From Allium sativum (taxonomy: Eukaryota; Streptophyta; Magnoliopsida; Asparagales; Amaryllidaceae): 64,000 nucleotides of DNA. Made by a program: the position numbers and the translations under genes. Positions 22,914 through 36,220 of the stretch are shown here, piece by piece (positions within the stretch are counted from its first letter, which is position 1; each line of letters begins with the position of its first letter). The notes under the pieces were generated by a model. It ran no database searches, had not been told where the DNA came from, and saw only the letters and a list, made by a program, of their open reading frames with translations. The stretch lies in contig CM060910.1 in NCBI GenBank assembly GCA_030737875.1, forward strand, positions 66,906,501 to 66,970,500, in the 5' to 3' direction.

Positions 22914-23324
22914 TTGGAAAAAGTGAAAAGTGAAAATGAGTCCTTAAAATCAGGAAATCTTTCAATGAAGTCGCAGATCACCGATATGAATAAGAAAATA
23001 ACATCTCTAGACTATGTTATTCTTAACCGTTGTCGAGATTTTGATAAAATGAGAGCTAATATTAATGAATTTAGCAAAGGGAAGAGTAATGTAGAAAAAT
23101 TATTATCTGTATCTAAACATAATAGAAATAAACATGGACTTGGATACACCCCTAAAGTCAAATCAAAGAAGAATAGTACTCAAAGTACTAAGTTTGTTAA
23201 GGCTACCAAGTTCAAACATAAACCTGGGAACTTGTGGGTTCCAAAAAGGTTGGATAATACTAAAAAAGAAAAATATATTGATAATTGTATTGATAAAGTT
23301 TATTTATCTAACGATTATATTTAG
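22914..23324 (+). pseudogene. Copia polyprotein remnant: coiled-coil linker between gag and protease
   Basis: 136 codons rich in E, K, N and S. A coiled-coil-like start (VKSENESLKSGNLSMKSQI) is followed by VEKLLSVSKHNRNKHGLGY, FVKATKFKHKPGNLWVPK, a pattern found between gag and protease in plant copia polyproteins. Just after it WIWHPK is the worn equivalent of the region before the protease, then coding signal stops. The surrounding stop codons make it a pseudogene. Confidence 0.6.
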
Positions 23325-23391
23325 AAAGGGCATTCAAAATCTTCATGGATTTGGCATCCCAAAACTTAACCCCATGGACCCTAAAACATAA

Positions 23392-25780
23392 AGGGTACCA
23401 TTGTGCATACTCCATAATTTTTCAGGTACCAAATAGGAGATGTTCAAAGCATATGATAAGAAATCTATTGCACCTTGGATAAACATGAAAATGATTTGTT
23501 AATTGGAATCAGCAAAGTCGGTAACTCTAAAACTAATTTATTTATTAAATAATAAAGAATTAAACTATGATTTTGATGTCTGATTTGGGATGGACACGAA
23601 AATATTGAAATGTATGAAGTAGTGTTGTTTAGATTTGCGCCATTTTAATGCGAACGATATTTATATCGATTTTATTAATTTTGATAATGAATTTCGAAAA
23701 GGAAGTGGTTTCAAATTCTAATGTTTTGAAAATATTATCATTTATATATTAATGATATGTAATATTCAATTTTGGATTTAAAATTGAAATTGAAGTTGAA
23801 ATCGTTTTTAAAACGAATTTAAAACGATTTATAAATACGTTTTAAATGGAAATCGATTAAATGTATATAATATATATATTATATATATTTAATGGCCTGA
23901 ATAGAACGCGTCGCGCCGCGACTGTTCACGAATTTCGACCATTGACTTCAAATTGACATTACGGGGGATCCAACCATCGGATTCTCCTAAAACCGGAACC
24001 TTTTGGTTCGTATCGAAAAGAGATTTCCAAGGAATATATGAGATTTGAAATCTAACGGTTGGATTTGTAATTATGTTCAAATCAAATTTGGAAAAAGTCG
24101 TTGTAAGTGCAGTTCGATGACCGTTTATGGAAATCGACTGAAAGGGCCTTAATAAAATTATTAAAAATATTAATAATTTGTGTAAAATCATAATAAATGA
24201 TATGGAAAGAATTAGGATGAAAATTCCACGTTTGTAAAGATAAAAATATATTTTTATCAAAATGAACTAGTTATCAAAAAGAATAATAATCCAATATTTT
24301 TAAAGAAATAATTTGGATTTGAAATGGTTTTAAAAATAACCAAGATTTTCCAATGAATAAATTGGAATGGAATGGTATGGAAATAATCTTCGGAATATCT
24401 CGATATTGGATTCCATGGTTATATGGATATTGTTATGGGATTTTGGAAGATAAAGATATCGTTATTCCCAATACGATATCCATTAGTTTCATATTTTGAT
24501 ATTGAATATAAGCCGATATAATTTCTATTCAGAGCCTTGTATTTAATACTAAATTGGATTTTGGGCTTTTCGTGAACGGTGACTTCATTAGCACTATTCT
24601 TAAACCCAGTTGGGAAAAGAATATATTTTTTAATTAAGATTTAGTGAAGTCTACCAATTAATTAATATTAAATTGGAATTGAACTGAAATTGGATTTATG
24701 GGTTTATAGTGAACTGTGTTTTAAATAACACTTGTTCTTTAACCCGATTAACAATGAAATATGATTTGGAATTTATAAATCTTTTTATTAAGATTTAATG
24801 GGAATTTTCCAAAGTAAAGTTTTCCAATTTAATAAAATAAATTGGAATGGCATGGAATTCGATTTGGTAATAATCGAAATGAGCTTCTGTGGAGGAAGAT
24901 TGTTACTATATATGGAATTTAAAAGGCTTTGCTGTTATTCCGTTTATATTATTAGTCGGATATGGAAATCGATATCGATTATATATTGATCTGTTTTCTG
25001 TGAAGATTCCATATTTAATGGAACTTGATTCTGGGTTTATCGTGAACTGTGTTTTAAATGACATTGGTTCTTTAACCTAGATAAAGATAGGATTACATAG
25101 CTAACATTGTATCTCAAACTTTATTCGTTGATATCTACTAAATATATATCTGTTTGGTGGCGGAGAATTTATGCTCTACCTTAACACCCTTCTCTAAGAC
25201 GTACGAGCTTAGAGGTTATATATCGGTAGAAATCAGTGGTACGGTGTAGATTGTCAATGTGGCATGTTTGATTTCCCAAAGTTAAATAATCATTAATATT
25301 GATTTTTGTGAAGATTAAAACTAAGTGAAGTTTTAATGAATCTTTAATTAGATTGAAATGTGAATGAGATAATTTAAATTATCAAATTTGGAAAATGATC
25401 GAGAATGGAGTACCACCAGTTTTACTTCAGGCGAAATTTAAATCTTTAATCAGATTTGAACGTGAAATGGTAATTAAATTTACCGATAACACCGTGGTGT
25501 TAGATATGGAGTATTACCAGTTTTTCTCCATGGGATGAATAGGTTTCATATTTTTATATGGTTTCCCTTTTTGTGTTTTATTTATATGCATATGAAAAAT
25601 CTATATATTGTCTAGAAGTAAATTAAACAATTCTTTTTATCCTTTTTTGTGATGACAAAAAGGGAGAAAAGGTATGAAATATACTAGACAAAATGATATG
25701 AGGAGTGCATAGAGTTAGCGGGAGTCAAATATAAGAAGTATTATATTTTACCTCCCTAATTTTTTATGGTTGTCATCATC
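23392..25780. other. Non-coding internal region of the copia-type element
   Basis: No reverse transcriptase, integrase or RNase H motif in any frame. The repeated phrase AAATTGGAATGG (about 24361 and 24841) and TGGGTTTAT-GTGAACTGTGTTTTAAA (about 24697 and 25032) shows an internal duplication of roughly 0.3-0.5 kb. The last part (GACAAAAAGGGAGAAAAGG near 25650) is typical of sequence before a copia 3' LTR. A further nested insertion is possible but I could not define its ends. Confidence 0.45.
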
Positions 25781-25793
25781 AAAATAGGGGAGG
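25781..25793 (+). promoter_or_regulatory. Polypurine tract of the copia-type element
   Basis: AAAATAGGGGAGG directly before the right LTR (TGTAAATACC at 25795). Confidence 0.75.
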
Positions 25794-25794
25794 T

Positions 25795-26395
25795 TGTAAA
25801 TACCCTAGGTATCAATTTTGATGACAACAACCATACAAACATTTCTACTAACATATCTTTAAGTTGTGAATTTATATCAGATACATTATGAAGTCATTTA
25901 TAGAGATAAACAAGAACAAAAAAATTATAAAAGAAGATTAATCGGAGCAACAAAGGAAGGATAATCAGAAGAATTAGAGACCAAAGCCTATTAGTGAAGA
26001 ATACTGAAGAACAGAGGTGTTTGAAGTGATGAGGAATTGGTTGAACCTTAGAATATCTGGTTAAAGATCCCATGGCAATTATACCTGAAGACAATCAACC
26101 ATTGATCTCAGCCGAATCACCAAAATCCACAAATATAAGGAAATTTGAAGTACGGAAAATTCGCAACACTTATAAGTATTGATGTTCATAATTAGCAACA
26201 CCATGTCGATATACAAGTTTTGATATGTCGATACGTAACGGTTTCTACATTTTGAACTTTCGTATGATAAGTTATTCCATCCCTTCACCAAAAGACACAT
26301 CCCTTCAACACAATTTAATGGCTCCATGAAATGAATTTTTTCATCATCTTTTCATATTTTCTCCTACTCCTTCTCCATACATCTGCACTTCAAAT
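25795..26395 (+). repeat. Right LTR of the copia-type element, part 1
   Basis: Matches 19649 onward to CTTCAAAT, where the CACTA element enters. Part 2 is 30376-30392 and part 3 is 55642-56207. Confidence 0.88.
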
Positions 26396-27169
26396 CACTA
26401 CTACAAAAGTGGGCATATTTGACACTATTTTTATGTGGCCGTAGATCAAAAAAGCGTTGCCGTAGGCCATTTTTTCAAATAGGCAACACCAGGGGGGCGT
26501 GGCATCCGCGGCCGTTGCATTAGCCACCTAAGGCAACACTTTTGCCCATCTACGGCCACAGAAAGAAAGTGTTGCATTATAGCCATAATGCAACACTATT
26601 TGCACGTAATGCAACACTATTCAGCGTTGCCTTAAGCATTAGTTAGGGCCCGGCTTCCAGTGCCGCTACGTCAGCTTTCCATGTCAGTTGTCTATGTGTC
26701 ACACGACACGTCATCTCTCCATGTCAGCACTCCACGTGTCACATGCCACACCAGCTATCCACGTCAGCTGTGGGGTCCACGTGCGACGGGTAAGCAATTA
26801 TATTTAATGTAATGCAACACCACTACAATATGTAATGCAACACCATTACAATGAAATGCAATATCAATAAAAGCTAACGCAACAGTAGAAGAAGGAAAAT
26901 GCAACACTAATTTGATAGAAATACAATGCTTTAATTACATATTTTGCAATACAGGTTTTGTACAAGAAACTCATTCAAAGCAATTGTTTTAATTATCCAA
27001 ATATCAAAACTCAAAAATCAGCTACACCGTTTTGTTCATTGTATACAGTAAGGTCGAACTACTTCAAGAATAGGTGCACGGCATAAGGGACATTATCCTG
27101 ATTCATTCCTGGCCAATTCTTTAGCGAATTCTGAACATGTACACATGTGTCCACACCTGCAAAATGTAT

Positions 27170-27290
27170 TACTCATTTATATATATGAATCATATATATG
27201 CAGCAATCCGATTGCAATAGGAAATATATATGTATGTTAGTATGTACCTATATATGAATCATATATATGCAGCAATCCGATCTGCAAAAT
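27170..27290. repeat. Short direct duplication in the CACTA element
   Basis: The phrase ATATGAATCATATATATGCAG with CAATCCGAT occurs at about 27184 and again at about 27253. A second duplication of about 52 bp (GATCATATAATATATTAGG plus GGATCACAAAATG) lies at about 28532-28630. Confidence 0.75.
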
Positions 27291-27630
27291 GTATCCCTCT
27301 TCCTTCCAGAATTAAATATGCACCTGATCAAATGATAACAAGTTATTTGATAAGTGGTGGCATCGAATGGCCATTGGCCTTCTTAGTAAAATGTTATGAA
27401 CACAATTATTACAATTTACTTACTGACCATTGGCGATTGTTCACTCATGCCAGCCAACAAATAAGCAATTTCATATGGCCATTCGTCTTCTGAGCAAAAA
27501 GTTTTCAGTTCCCATATTACTGCCATGTACAGTGTGTCACTTCATATCCTGTCAAGCTTCAGAAGCATATCGTCATCTATATCTTCAACTCCTAAACAAA
27601 ACTCCATCGTCAAAAGTTAAAAAAAAAACA

Positions 27631-28224
27631 ATGGAGTACTCTTCACTATGCATCACTGCCACTGTTCTTTCAGGACATTGGACTTACGAATTTGTGCATC
27701 TCACGCTTAGGCATACGCTGATGCTTAATGAGGAGTGGACTATACGGGTTATACCCAAAAACTCTTTTCTAATAACATGCCCATCTTACAGTACGCGTGA
27801 TCATGCGCTAATGTTGAAACTTTTTACAAAAATTGGAGGTGCTTTTTATGTGCAACAATGGTCTGCTGAAGAATTTGAGCTTGAACCAGCGTTCGAGGCA
27901 GAATCATGGGCCAGAGTTGTTGGCTTTCCCGAGTTCCTGAAGACAAATGTTCCTGCAATAAAAGAATTAATGACGCCAATGGGAAATGTGTGTGAAATTG
28001 ACGACTGTCATTGGTCTCGAATTGACCATAGATCATTATACCTGAAAATGGAATTTTATGAAGGCATTGGCTTGGAGAATGTTTTTGCTGCTCGATTCGA
28101 CAACAAGAAATACATCATTAGGGTTGAGCGCACCACACATACTCATCCTTTGACGAGGCCCGAAATTCTGTTTGTGAGCAATAGGGAGGAACCGGTGGTA
28201 CCATTTTTTTGTGATCATAGGTAA
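27631..28224 (+). CDS. DUF4283-like open frame carried by the CACTA element
   Basis: From MEYSSLC the frame runs 197 codons. Its layout resembles the plant DUF4283 domain: an N-terminal half with TLRHTLMLNEEWTIRVIPKN, FLITCPSYSTRDHALMLKL and YVQQWSAEEFELEPAFEAE, then WARVVGFPEFLKTNVPAIKE, MGNVCEIDD and a C-terminal strand pair (NKKYIIRVER). In DUF4283 proteins these lie before a zinc knuckle, which is missing here. The frame ends in CATAG-GTAAAT, so the stop codon overlaps a good 5' splice-site consensus. This could therefore be a captured exon whose downstream exon is lost or distant. The frame can be extended upstream to 27430 without a stop. The family call is by pattern, not by search. 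Confidence 0.5.
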   Translation: MEYSSLCITATVLSGHWTYEFVHLTLRHTLMLNEEWTIRVIPKNSFLITCPSYSTRDHALMLKLFTKIGGAFYVQQWSAEEFELEPAFEAESWARVVGFPEFLKTNVPAIKELMTPMGNVCEIDDCHWSRIDHRSLYLKMEFYEGIGLENVFAARFDNKKYIIRVERTTHTHPLTRPEILFVSNREEPVVPFFCDHR

Positions 28225-29040
28225 ATTTTACTTCCATCCACAGTTTCTTATAGTGAGACACAACCACACATGCACACACTCACATACATACATACAAGGT
28301 TATAATGCCCCACCCAAGATTCTGAAATAATAATACAAACTGGTGCTCTGTTAGTTGTACATAGATGTGGTTGTGTGGCTTGAATTTGAGACACTGTTAT
28401 TGTATGGCTTGAATTTCCTTCAGATGTGGTTACATGTCAAATTGTTTGATAATTAATGTGTGTTACATGTCAAATTGTTTGATAATTAAGGCATATAAAC
28501 TCGTAGGTGGATCATATTATTTGAGAATTGAATCATATAATATATTAGGTGGATCACAAAATGTTTACAGAAATAGAAGTTTGATCATATAATATATTAG
28601 GTGGATCACAAAATGTTTACAGAAATAGAATTAACATACCTATTGAAGTTTGATCATCCAAAGATCACTTTGCCCTCCACAACAAGAAATTCTGGTTTGG
28701 TCGCTGACTATGCTCTATCCTTAACAGCCACTCTGACATAGACAATGACTCTGACATGGACAATGAGTCTGACATGGATGCTGGTGCTGATGCCGGTGTG
28801 GATACTGGTGATGATGCTGGTGATGACTGGTGATGTTTGTGGATGTTGGTTTTATTCTGCTGGCAATGATTTTTGGCTTGAAATTTTGTGAATATTTGTG
28901 AAACTTTGTGTGGTTGTGGAAGTTTGTGATGACTGGTAATGACTGATGATGGATGCTGGTGAATGTTTTTGAATGTTTGTGAATGGTACGTTGTTTTGTT
29001 TGTGAATACTGGTGATTTTTTAAAATCTCTGCGTACGTCT

Positions 29041-29392
29041 CTGGTGTATACTAATGATACTTGTGCGTGTATACTTGTGTGTGCCTTCAGATGGCTGCCT
29101 TATGATACTTGTGCGTGCATGTATACTTGTGCGTGTCTACTTGAGCGTGTGTACTTGTGTGTGTATACTTATGATACTTGAGCTTGTATACTTGTGATAC
29201 TTGTGCGTGTATACTTGTGCGTGTATACTTATGATACTTGAGCATGTGTACTTGTGCGTGTATACTTATGATACTTGAGCTTGTATACTTGTGATACTTG
29301 TGCGTGTATACTTATGATACTTGTGCGTGTATACTTGTGCGTGCGTGTATACTTGTGAGTGTATATATGCACTGCGTGTATGATGTGTATTG
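29041..29392. repeat. GT-rich tandem repeat array in the CACTA element
   Basis: Degenerate units built from ATACTTGTGCGTGT and ATACTTATGATACTTGAGC repeat over about 350 bp. Open frames on both strands with repeating CACILV or HAQVYTH-type motifs are by-products of this array. Confidence 0.85.
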
Positions 29393-30375
29393 TAATAAAA
29401 CGAAAATGCTTGAGTGCCCGCTTCAGATTTTGTCAAAATCTGCGGTAAGAGGCTTAAAATTCGGATGTCACCGCAGTGCAAATTAACCTCAAGCATACAA
29501 ATTAACCGCAGTGTAAGGTATGAACCTCAAGCAATGCAAATTAACCGCAGTCCCCATTCCTTAACTAGCTCGACCTCTATAATAAACCAATGTCTTTTTC
29601 ATGCCAGTAGCCCGGTTCTCATGGTTTATTGCTGGGTATAATTTTCGAATAAACCTCAGCATAATCCCAAATCCCAAATCAATAATAAGCGCAACTAATT
29701 ACTCATAAGCGAATGGGTTTTCCAAAATGTAACAAATGAACTAATTACTAATTACTCATAATCCAATCTATAATAAGCGCAACTAATTCACAGTGCAATA
29801 CAAACTGAAACTGAGGGAAAAAACTAGCGATGTCAGCGCCCTGAGCAATCAAAACTAGAAAGCGTTTCAAAGCTTCATCCTTTTCGGAATAGAATTTGCT
29901 GTCGAGGAGAGGATCGATACTGACGTGAATTTAGGTTTAATTTTTTGTCAATAGTAAAAAGGGGGAAAAACGATTAGATGATAGAGAAGAAAACGATTTC
30001 ATGAAGGGAGAAGATCGCGCCAAAATTTCGTCAAAAGAATGAAATGACGTGGCTGTCAATGATTGGATGATGGCTAACATTAAGATCATCAGATCCATAG
30101 ATGGTTTGAACCGTTGGATTAATCTTTCATCTACGGTTTGGGTTTTTATATGTTGATAACGCGGATAGCTGAGCTGGATTATATATACGTAATGCTACAC
30201 TTTTAACTGGTGTTGCACATCAGAACACTAAAATTCCCACCGCAACAGTGCATCCACGTATAATGCAACAACATATGAATGTTGTTGCAGAAGCTCGAAG
30301 AAATCATAGCTTTCGCCACACTTTTCATGCAACGCACACAAATTAGTGTCGAATATGCCCACTTTTGTAGTAGTG

Positions 30376-30392
30376 AATACATTCAATACTAT
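30376..30392 (+). repeat. Right LTR of the copia-type element, part 2
   Basis: AATACATTCAATACTAT matches the left LTR directly after its CTTCAAAT. It is trapped between the CACTA end and the next insertion. The last five bases ACTAT pair with ACTAC at 55642-55646 as a target duplication with one change. Confidence 0.8.
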
Positions 30393-33300
30393 TGTAGCGT
30401 CCCAAAAATTTCGACACTCGAATCTCAACAGTAATACATCCTATATCCGGAATTCAAGTACCGAAAAACTCAAAAGGCTAATAGAAAGGAGTTAGAGGGT
30501 GAGATAAGAAAGATAGAAAATTAGAATAGAAGAAGAAGAAGAACCAACACAGAATCAGAGTCTCACATCGCAGCGGAAAAAATATAATATAGAAATAAAT
30601 CTTTTTTGAGAGCTTGAAATAAAACTTACAATCATCAGAGTACATCAACAAATCTGGACAGTTATAATAATCTATCCTTATATCCAACTCACATCAAAAT
30701 AAAACAAATAATACGTCTTAACTTCTCCAGCTCGTCCATGGACTTCACAACATTCGATAACCTGAACCTGTAAAAACTCGGTCTGACCCGAGCATTGCAA
30801 AGCTAGAATCAGTCTGGTGAACCAGCATGAGAAAACTCACTAAGTTTAAAGGGGATCATCCAACTTGATTTTAAAGTCAAAATATTGTCGAAAGAAAAGG
30901 ATAATCTTAAGACTAACTTCACAAATAAATACGGATGGTTTTTACCTTATGATAACCCAAAACATTTTTAAAATCATATCTCTTCTAACACTATAACCAT
31001 TTCTAAATATAAATAAATAACAATCTAGAAGAATGTTGGCATCTCACGCTCCACAAACATAGTATACAATCAAAACCATGGGCGTTTATTGGAGAATGGA
31101 TTCCGACTATGACAAGGTATGGAACCACCTTCCGATCTGTGTACTCTAGAGGGGATACTCTGGGGTTCAACAAGAACATCTTGCAACTCAGCCACACATG
31201 ACCGACCATCATTTCGCTTGAATGTTCCGAATATATTGTCACCTTATGGTTGGATCCAACATAACCGTTCCCAGGAGATATAGATACGCAAAGAAGAACA
31301 AATATGAATATTCCCTAGATGGTGACAATACACCCTAATTAGGAGCGACCCACTTAGCCATGTTGCCTACCCGATTTTTTTGTTATTGCCTGGTTGACGA
31401 GGGTTGAGGTTTAAACTTCTTTTTATAACATCTGGCCATCATTCACTTTGAATGCCACATCGTTAGATCCGCTAGATATCACTAATTGACATGCACAAAC
31501 ATACTCTAGTTGTTAAGCTAAGAGAAGTGCCCCTCTCTGCCACCAACTATGGTACATTTGAGGAAATTAACGTACGTGATTCTTTTGGAAATACACTATC
31601 AGACATCCATCCATGCAAGTTGTCCTGGGTCTGGACAAACCGAAGGAACCCTCCTACCACATCCTAGGAATCACCCTATAAATCAACAACGAGTAGTCCT
31701 TGCAAATCCGTAGATTCCAATTACAAAAGAATCACTATTGAAATATCTAAAAGAATCAGCCAGAGAAATTACACAACAGAGCCCCGCTCATGAAGGTTTA
31801 CGGTCTTCGGTTGCTCTATCTCGATCGGTAGCAGATATCTTCTTCGTTAACATATTCATTGGTTCAGAATGGTTTTCGAATATAAATTCGATCTTGGCCT
31901 TTCCGTACCAACAACGTTGGCCAGATTTTTGATAGTCGGTTATTTAACTATCATAATAAACAATCAATAAATTAAAAATGAATCCATTGGCATAGTACAA
32001 AGCGTCACATGACCTTTTTAATTTCCCATTCATTAAATTAAAATCTTTAAATCTTTTGAAGCATCATACACAAGCCTTCATTCAAAATAGAATCTTTTAT
32101 AAACTTCTGATAAGTTTATTCAAAAACCCATTTTAGTTATGCCTCGATAAAATATCTTCTCTCATTTAATATAGAGAAGTCGGATTGCATCTAAATATTG
32201 GGTTTTCCAGTTCGATTTCCATTTCATACCTTCATCAGTCTCTAACCGTAAATCAGTAAGAAAATAATTCTCTAAATATCAACCCCGGAGGACGAAACCA
32301 ACATCAGATCAATCTTTAGAAAATTGTTTAACTCAACCAATCTCCAGTTAGATTCAAATTCTTTAATCTCACATCTTAAGCTTTAATTCCATTCCTAAAC
32401 TATATTAAAGTTTATAACTTTAGTAATTCGTTCAACAGTTGAAATCATTTACATCGCACTTAATAAAACTTGGTTTCTAATAACTTTGTAAATTCTTGGA
32501 TTTATAAAATCCAATTAGATAGACAAATAAGAATTCAATTTAAACTTTCACTTAAATTTAACCAATATAATTAGTAACATATAATTGCTTAAAAATATCA
32601 TTTAACTACAAATAGCTTTATAGTATTATAATCCACCATTAATACAATTTAAGTCCCAGATTTACCACTTTGATTATTATTAAATAAACAATAATTAAAT
32701 CTCAATATTTATTAAAAGAAAAATAGTTTACTTCATCATTAGCTATCTCCATTAAATTAACAAACTAATTTAATAATCAATTTCGGTTAAAGCAGTTGAC
32801 TAGGTTAACTCTAAATATGATTCCAAATTGTATTTCCTTTCAAACTAATAAATATTATAATAAATTTAAATAATTCCACTTAATTTGATTATTATTAAAC
32901 AAAAAATAATTAATTTCAATATAATCCCATTTTAATTGTTACGTTAACCTCCGCTTACTTGCTTCTTAGTCTTATTAATACAAGAATTAGCTTTTATAAA
33001 ACCATTTAATAATTACTTATAAACTTAAATAAGTATAAATATTTGTTTCACTTTCTACAATTCCTATTCAAAATAATATATTTCAAAAATCTATTTTCAG
33101 TTATAAAATAAGTCTTATAACTTATTTTCTATTGATTCACCTGATGAAAAATCAATATTTATAAAACGATGTTTTATTAGGCCATCTACTGCTAATTTCT
33201 CAACCAATACCAACCAGGAGTTACTAACAAACAACCGTTGAATTTGGATTCAACAATCAATAACCAATTGAACAATCCAATCAATTCGCTAAACACTTCA

Positions 33301-34947
33301 TATAATGATAATACGAAAATAAACAATAAATTTGAGGAATCCAGTTAGATCCCTCCAACCTGTTTTTTCCTGCATTCAAATAGGTTGCCCAAATTAAATA
33401 ATCCATTCAATCCGATAATATAATAAAAAGGAATAATTAGCGGTCAACTACCAACATCGATTCAAACATCCAATTATTTATTTAAATACCTTTATATTTT
33501 TAAAAATGTAACCAACAAGTTAAGTTACCTCGATTGGAAATAATCGTTAGAAATAAAGATATCATTTCATTTAAATCAACCAACGTTTAATTTAAATAAT
33601 ATAAATAAAAATATTTAACAACATCCAAATAATCATCGAATCAACCAATAATTAGTAACCATAGCATACAAACATTAAACCTGACTTATAATAATTATAA
33701 GTGGGAGAACTAAGTGAGTTTAACTCACCTTGATTTAATTCATCGTCAAAACAATTTGTTTTGATTTAATTAAACAAGTGTTTAATTAAATCAAAAATTC
33801 TAGTAGCTTCCATTGCTGACCAAACCATCTCTAGATTGTAGCGTTCATCGATATGGTTCCAGCGTATCTCCTTTGGTATGATTCTGATAATACAACACAA
33901 AGTTATCAACATTTGAGTTATACAGTTTAATTAAATTGATTAAGTTTTAATTAAATATTATTTAATCATTTAAAATTAACATTTTCGTTACCTGCCCAAT
34001 TTGTCTTCCCATTTGTACTCCTTGAAACCGTCACGTGCTATCCATATTTTGGTTAAACCTTCCCACCTTCCAGTTTTGTTCGCTTGTTCCCTTTTTTATT
34101 ATAAATATAATGTAGCATTTTTCTTCTCTTTCTACTAAAGCCCAAAGGCTTAATGCTCACTTCCACCCTTCCTATTTCTTCTACTATTCTACTCCCAGCA
34201 TGAAAACTATTCCTTCCCGGTAGCATGAATTCAAACATGCTTCAATTTTTTCCTTTTTTTCCAAGCCCATACTGGCCCATCACGAAATCGGCCCACCCGC
34301 GTTACTAAAATTTCTTTTCACCGGATTACTCCTTCTCCACTTATTTCCTTCGGCCACCTGCTTTTCCCTATTACTCACACTATCCAGTTCTCTATCCCAT
34401 TTCATTCTTCTTACTTTTTTTTAATCAGCCCAAGCCCATATCCCTAAAAACAAACTCACATGAATTGTTTTCTTCCTCCCCCATCTAAATATACCCACCT
34501 GCTATAAAATGGTTTCTTCCCAATGTTTTCAAAAACTCCTGAAGCTCTTTTTTCTTCGACTCTTCACTATCAGCACACCACTTTGATCTGGACACCAACC
34601 GTCTGTCTTACATATCCAATCCCAGGCCTTTGTTCTTGTCTGAGCACCTAATTCAATGCCTTAACACTCCTCGGCCTGCTCAATATATCAGTAAGCTCAC
34701 GGGATAAAGGACTAACAAGCTCAACAGGGATTTTCGCAAACTTCTCCATTAGTAACCTGAAAACATGAAATATGAATCATACCCTACCTAATATAACCAG
34801 AAGGAAGATAACACCCATTGAAATACACCGATACAAGCTTATGGATTTATACAAATTTATCTGAATATAAATTAGTTTTCAATGTTCACGTTGTTTTTGA
34901 AAGAAGGCGATGATTCCTGAAATGAGATCTGCGTGTACGTATATATG

Positions 34948-34998
<51 letters not shown>

Positions 34999-36184
34999 CA
35001 CCTTGGCAATCACGTATAATGTTTGGAGATCTCAACATCGTTCATAGGTAGTTGCGCAGTGTAGGTAATAGCTTGTGTTGTGTATTTAAGTGAATGAAAA
35101 GAAAGGTATGAAATGGCAGGAGAAAAAGAGATAGGGTAGTTGTTCGATGGGGACTAAACAATGGAAGAAGTATAGGGCAGTTGGGGAAAGTGATTAGCTG
35201 GAAAATTGAAGATTGCAGTGTAAAGGGTAGAGTGAAATAAAGGGTAGGCGCAGTCTATATTTCATATGCTTAGAGATTAAGTCTTCATTATTTTATTTGT
35301 TTTGTTTGTGCACGGTTAACAGGTCCTACTGTTATTTACGTTGTCGTCAGATATACACACCGCCAAACACCAATTCCAAACTTAACAAAAACAAACACAT
35401 TGCTACGCCTTGACATTACGTTACCAATGAAATTAATTTCATTGAATTCCTACTTCGTTTTCACAATGACATTATTTTAATTTTAATTATATTTATCGGT
35501 TCATAATTTAAATACCGTCCGCCCACAAAATAACTCTGATTGGTTCCAAACTGGAAAATCAACTATACGCATTCCAATAAAACTCGTTTCATCGGAAACG
35601 AAGGTCGTTTGAAAAATAACTATTTCTAAGGCTTATATGATATCGATAAAATATAAATATTTCCAAAACAATTAAATAAATTATTATCGATGTATATATT
35701 CAAATAAAATAATATATAAATATACCCCAATATGGATTTATAACTCAATATTAACATTTTTGAGTTAAACGATATTCAAATTATATAAAATTCCTATTCA
35801 ATTTACTAAATAAATGTTATCATTTATAAACGATTCTTTAACTTCTATTTTAAAATTTGATTTGAACATAACTCACAATATATAAAACAAAATTTCAATT
35901 TTTCTCTCTCATTAGAAAATTATAATCTAATAGATCCTAATATATCTTGTTTCACGGAATTTCGACTTAAAACGGATTATGTATATTCAGTCAAAGTTCA
36001 AAATTCAATATTACGAACTACCGTGACGTAACGAGCTCCTTTATGATTAAATATAAATATAAATGTTCAATCGTCGCTTTAGTAAATGAATCTTATATTA
36101 GTAATCCATTAATATTTAAAATATAATATTTAGAATAGATTTAAATATTCAGTTTTAAATAACCGAGTAATCTAGGTCGTTACA
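30393..36184 (-). repeat. Left LTR of the non-coding retroelement (3' LTR)
   Basis: 5792 bp, uninterrupted. It contains a (TG)n(AG)n microsatellite at about 34958-34999, replaced in the right LTR by (TA)n and (CA)n runs at about 53618-53644. Open frames are short and unshared in frame between the two LTRs. Confidence 0.85.
34958..34999. repeat. (TG)n(AG)n microsatellite
   Basis: A TG run is followed directly by an AG run. The matching place in the other LTR holds TATATA and ACACAC runs, so the array has changed since insertion. Confidence 0.9.
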
Positions 36185-36202
36185 TTCTTCTCCCTTTAAT
36201 AG

Positions 36203-36220
36203 AATTCCGTCCCCAAAATT
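36203..36220 (-). other. PPT-adjacent hairpin of the non-coding retroelement
   Basis: On the minus strand AATTTTG, loop GGGA, CGGAATT: seven pairs, two of them U-G in RNA. Position and loop match the hairpin of element 1. Confidence 0.45.

Larger units (their letters stand above)
26396..30375. mobile_element. CACTA (En/Spm-type) DNA transposon, non-autonomous
   Basis: 3980 bp with terminal inverted repeats of about 28 bp that begin CACTACTACAAAAGTGGGCA at both ends (the next bases ATATT are also shared) and a 3-bp duplication AAT (26393-26395 and 30376-30378). Both features are diagnostic. Subterminal regions carry many copies of TGCAACAC and AATGCAACA, likely transposase binding sites. There is no transposase frame. 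The interior holds an open frame resembling a host DUF4283 domain (27631-28224) and a GT-rich tandem array (about 29041-29392). Confidence 0.95.

Noticed and set aside
28963..29496. Cysteine-rich repeat frames (CACILV type) on both strands
   Set aside because: They are by-products of the GT-rich tandem array in the CACTA element.
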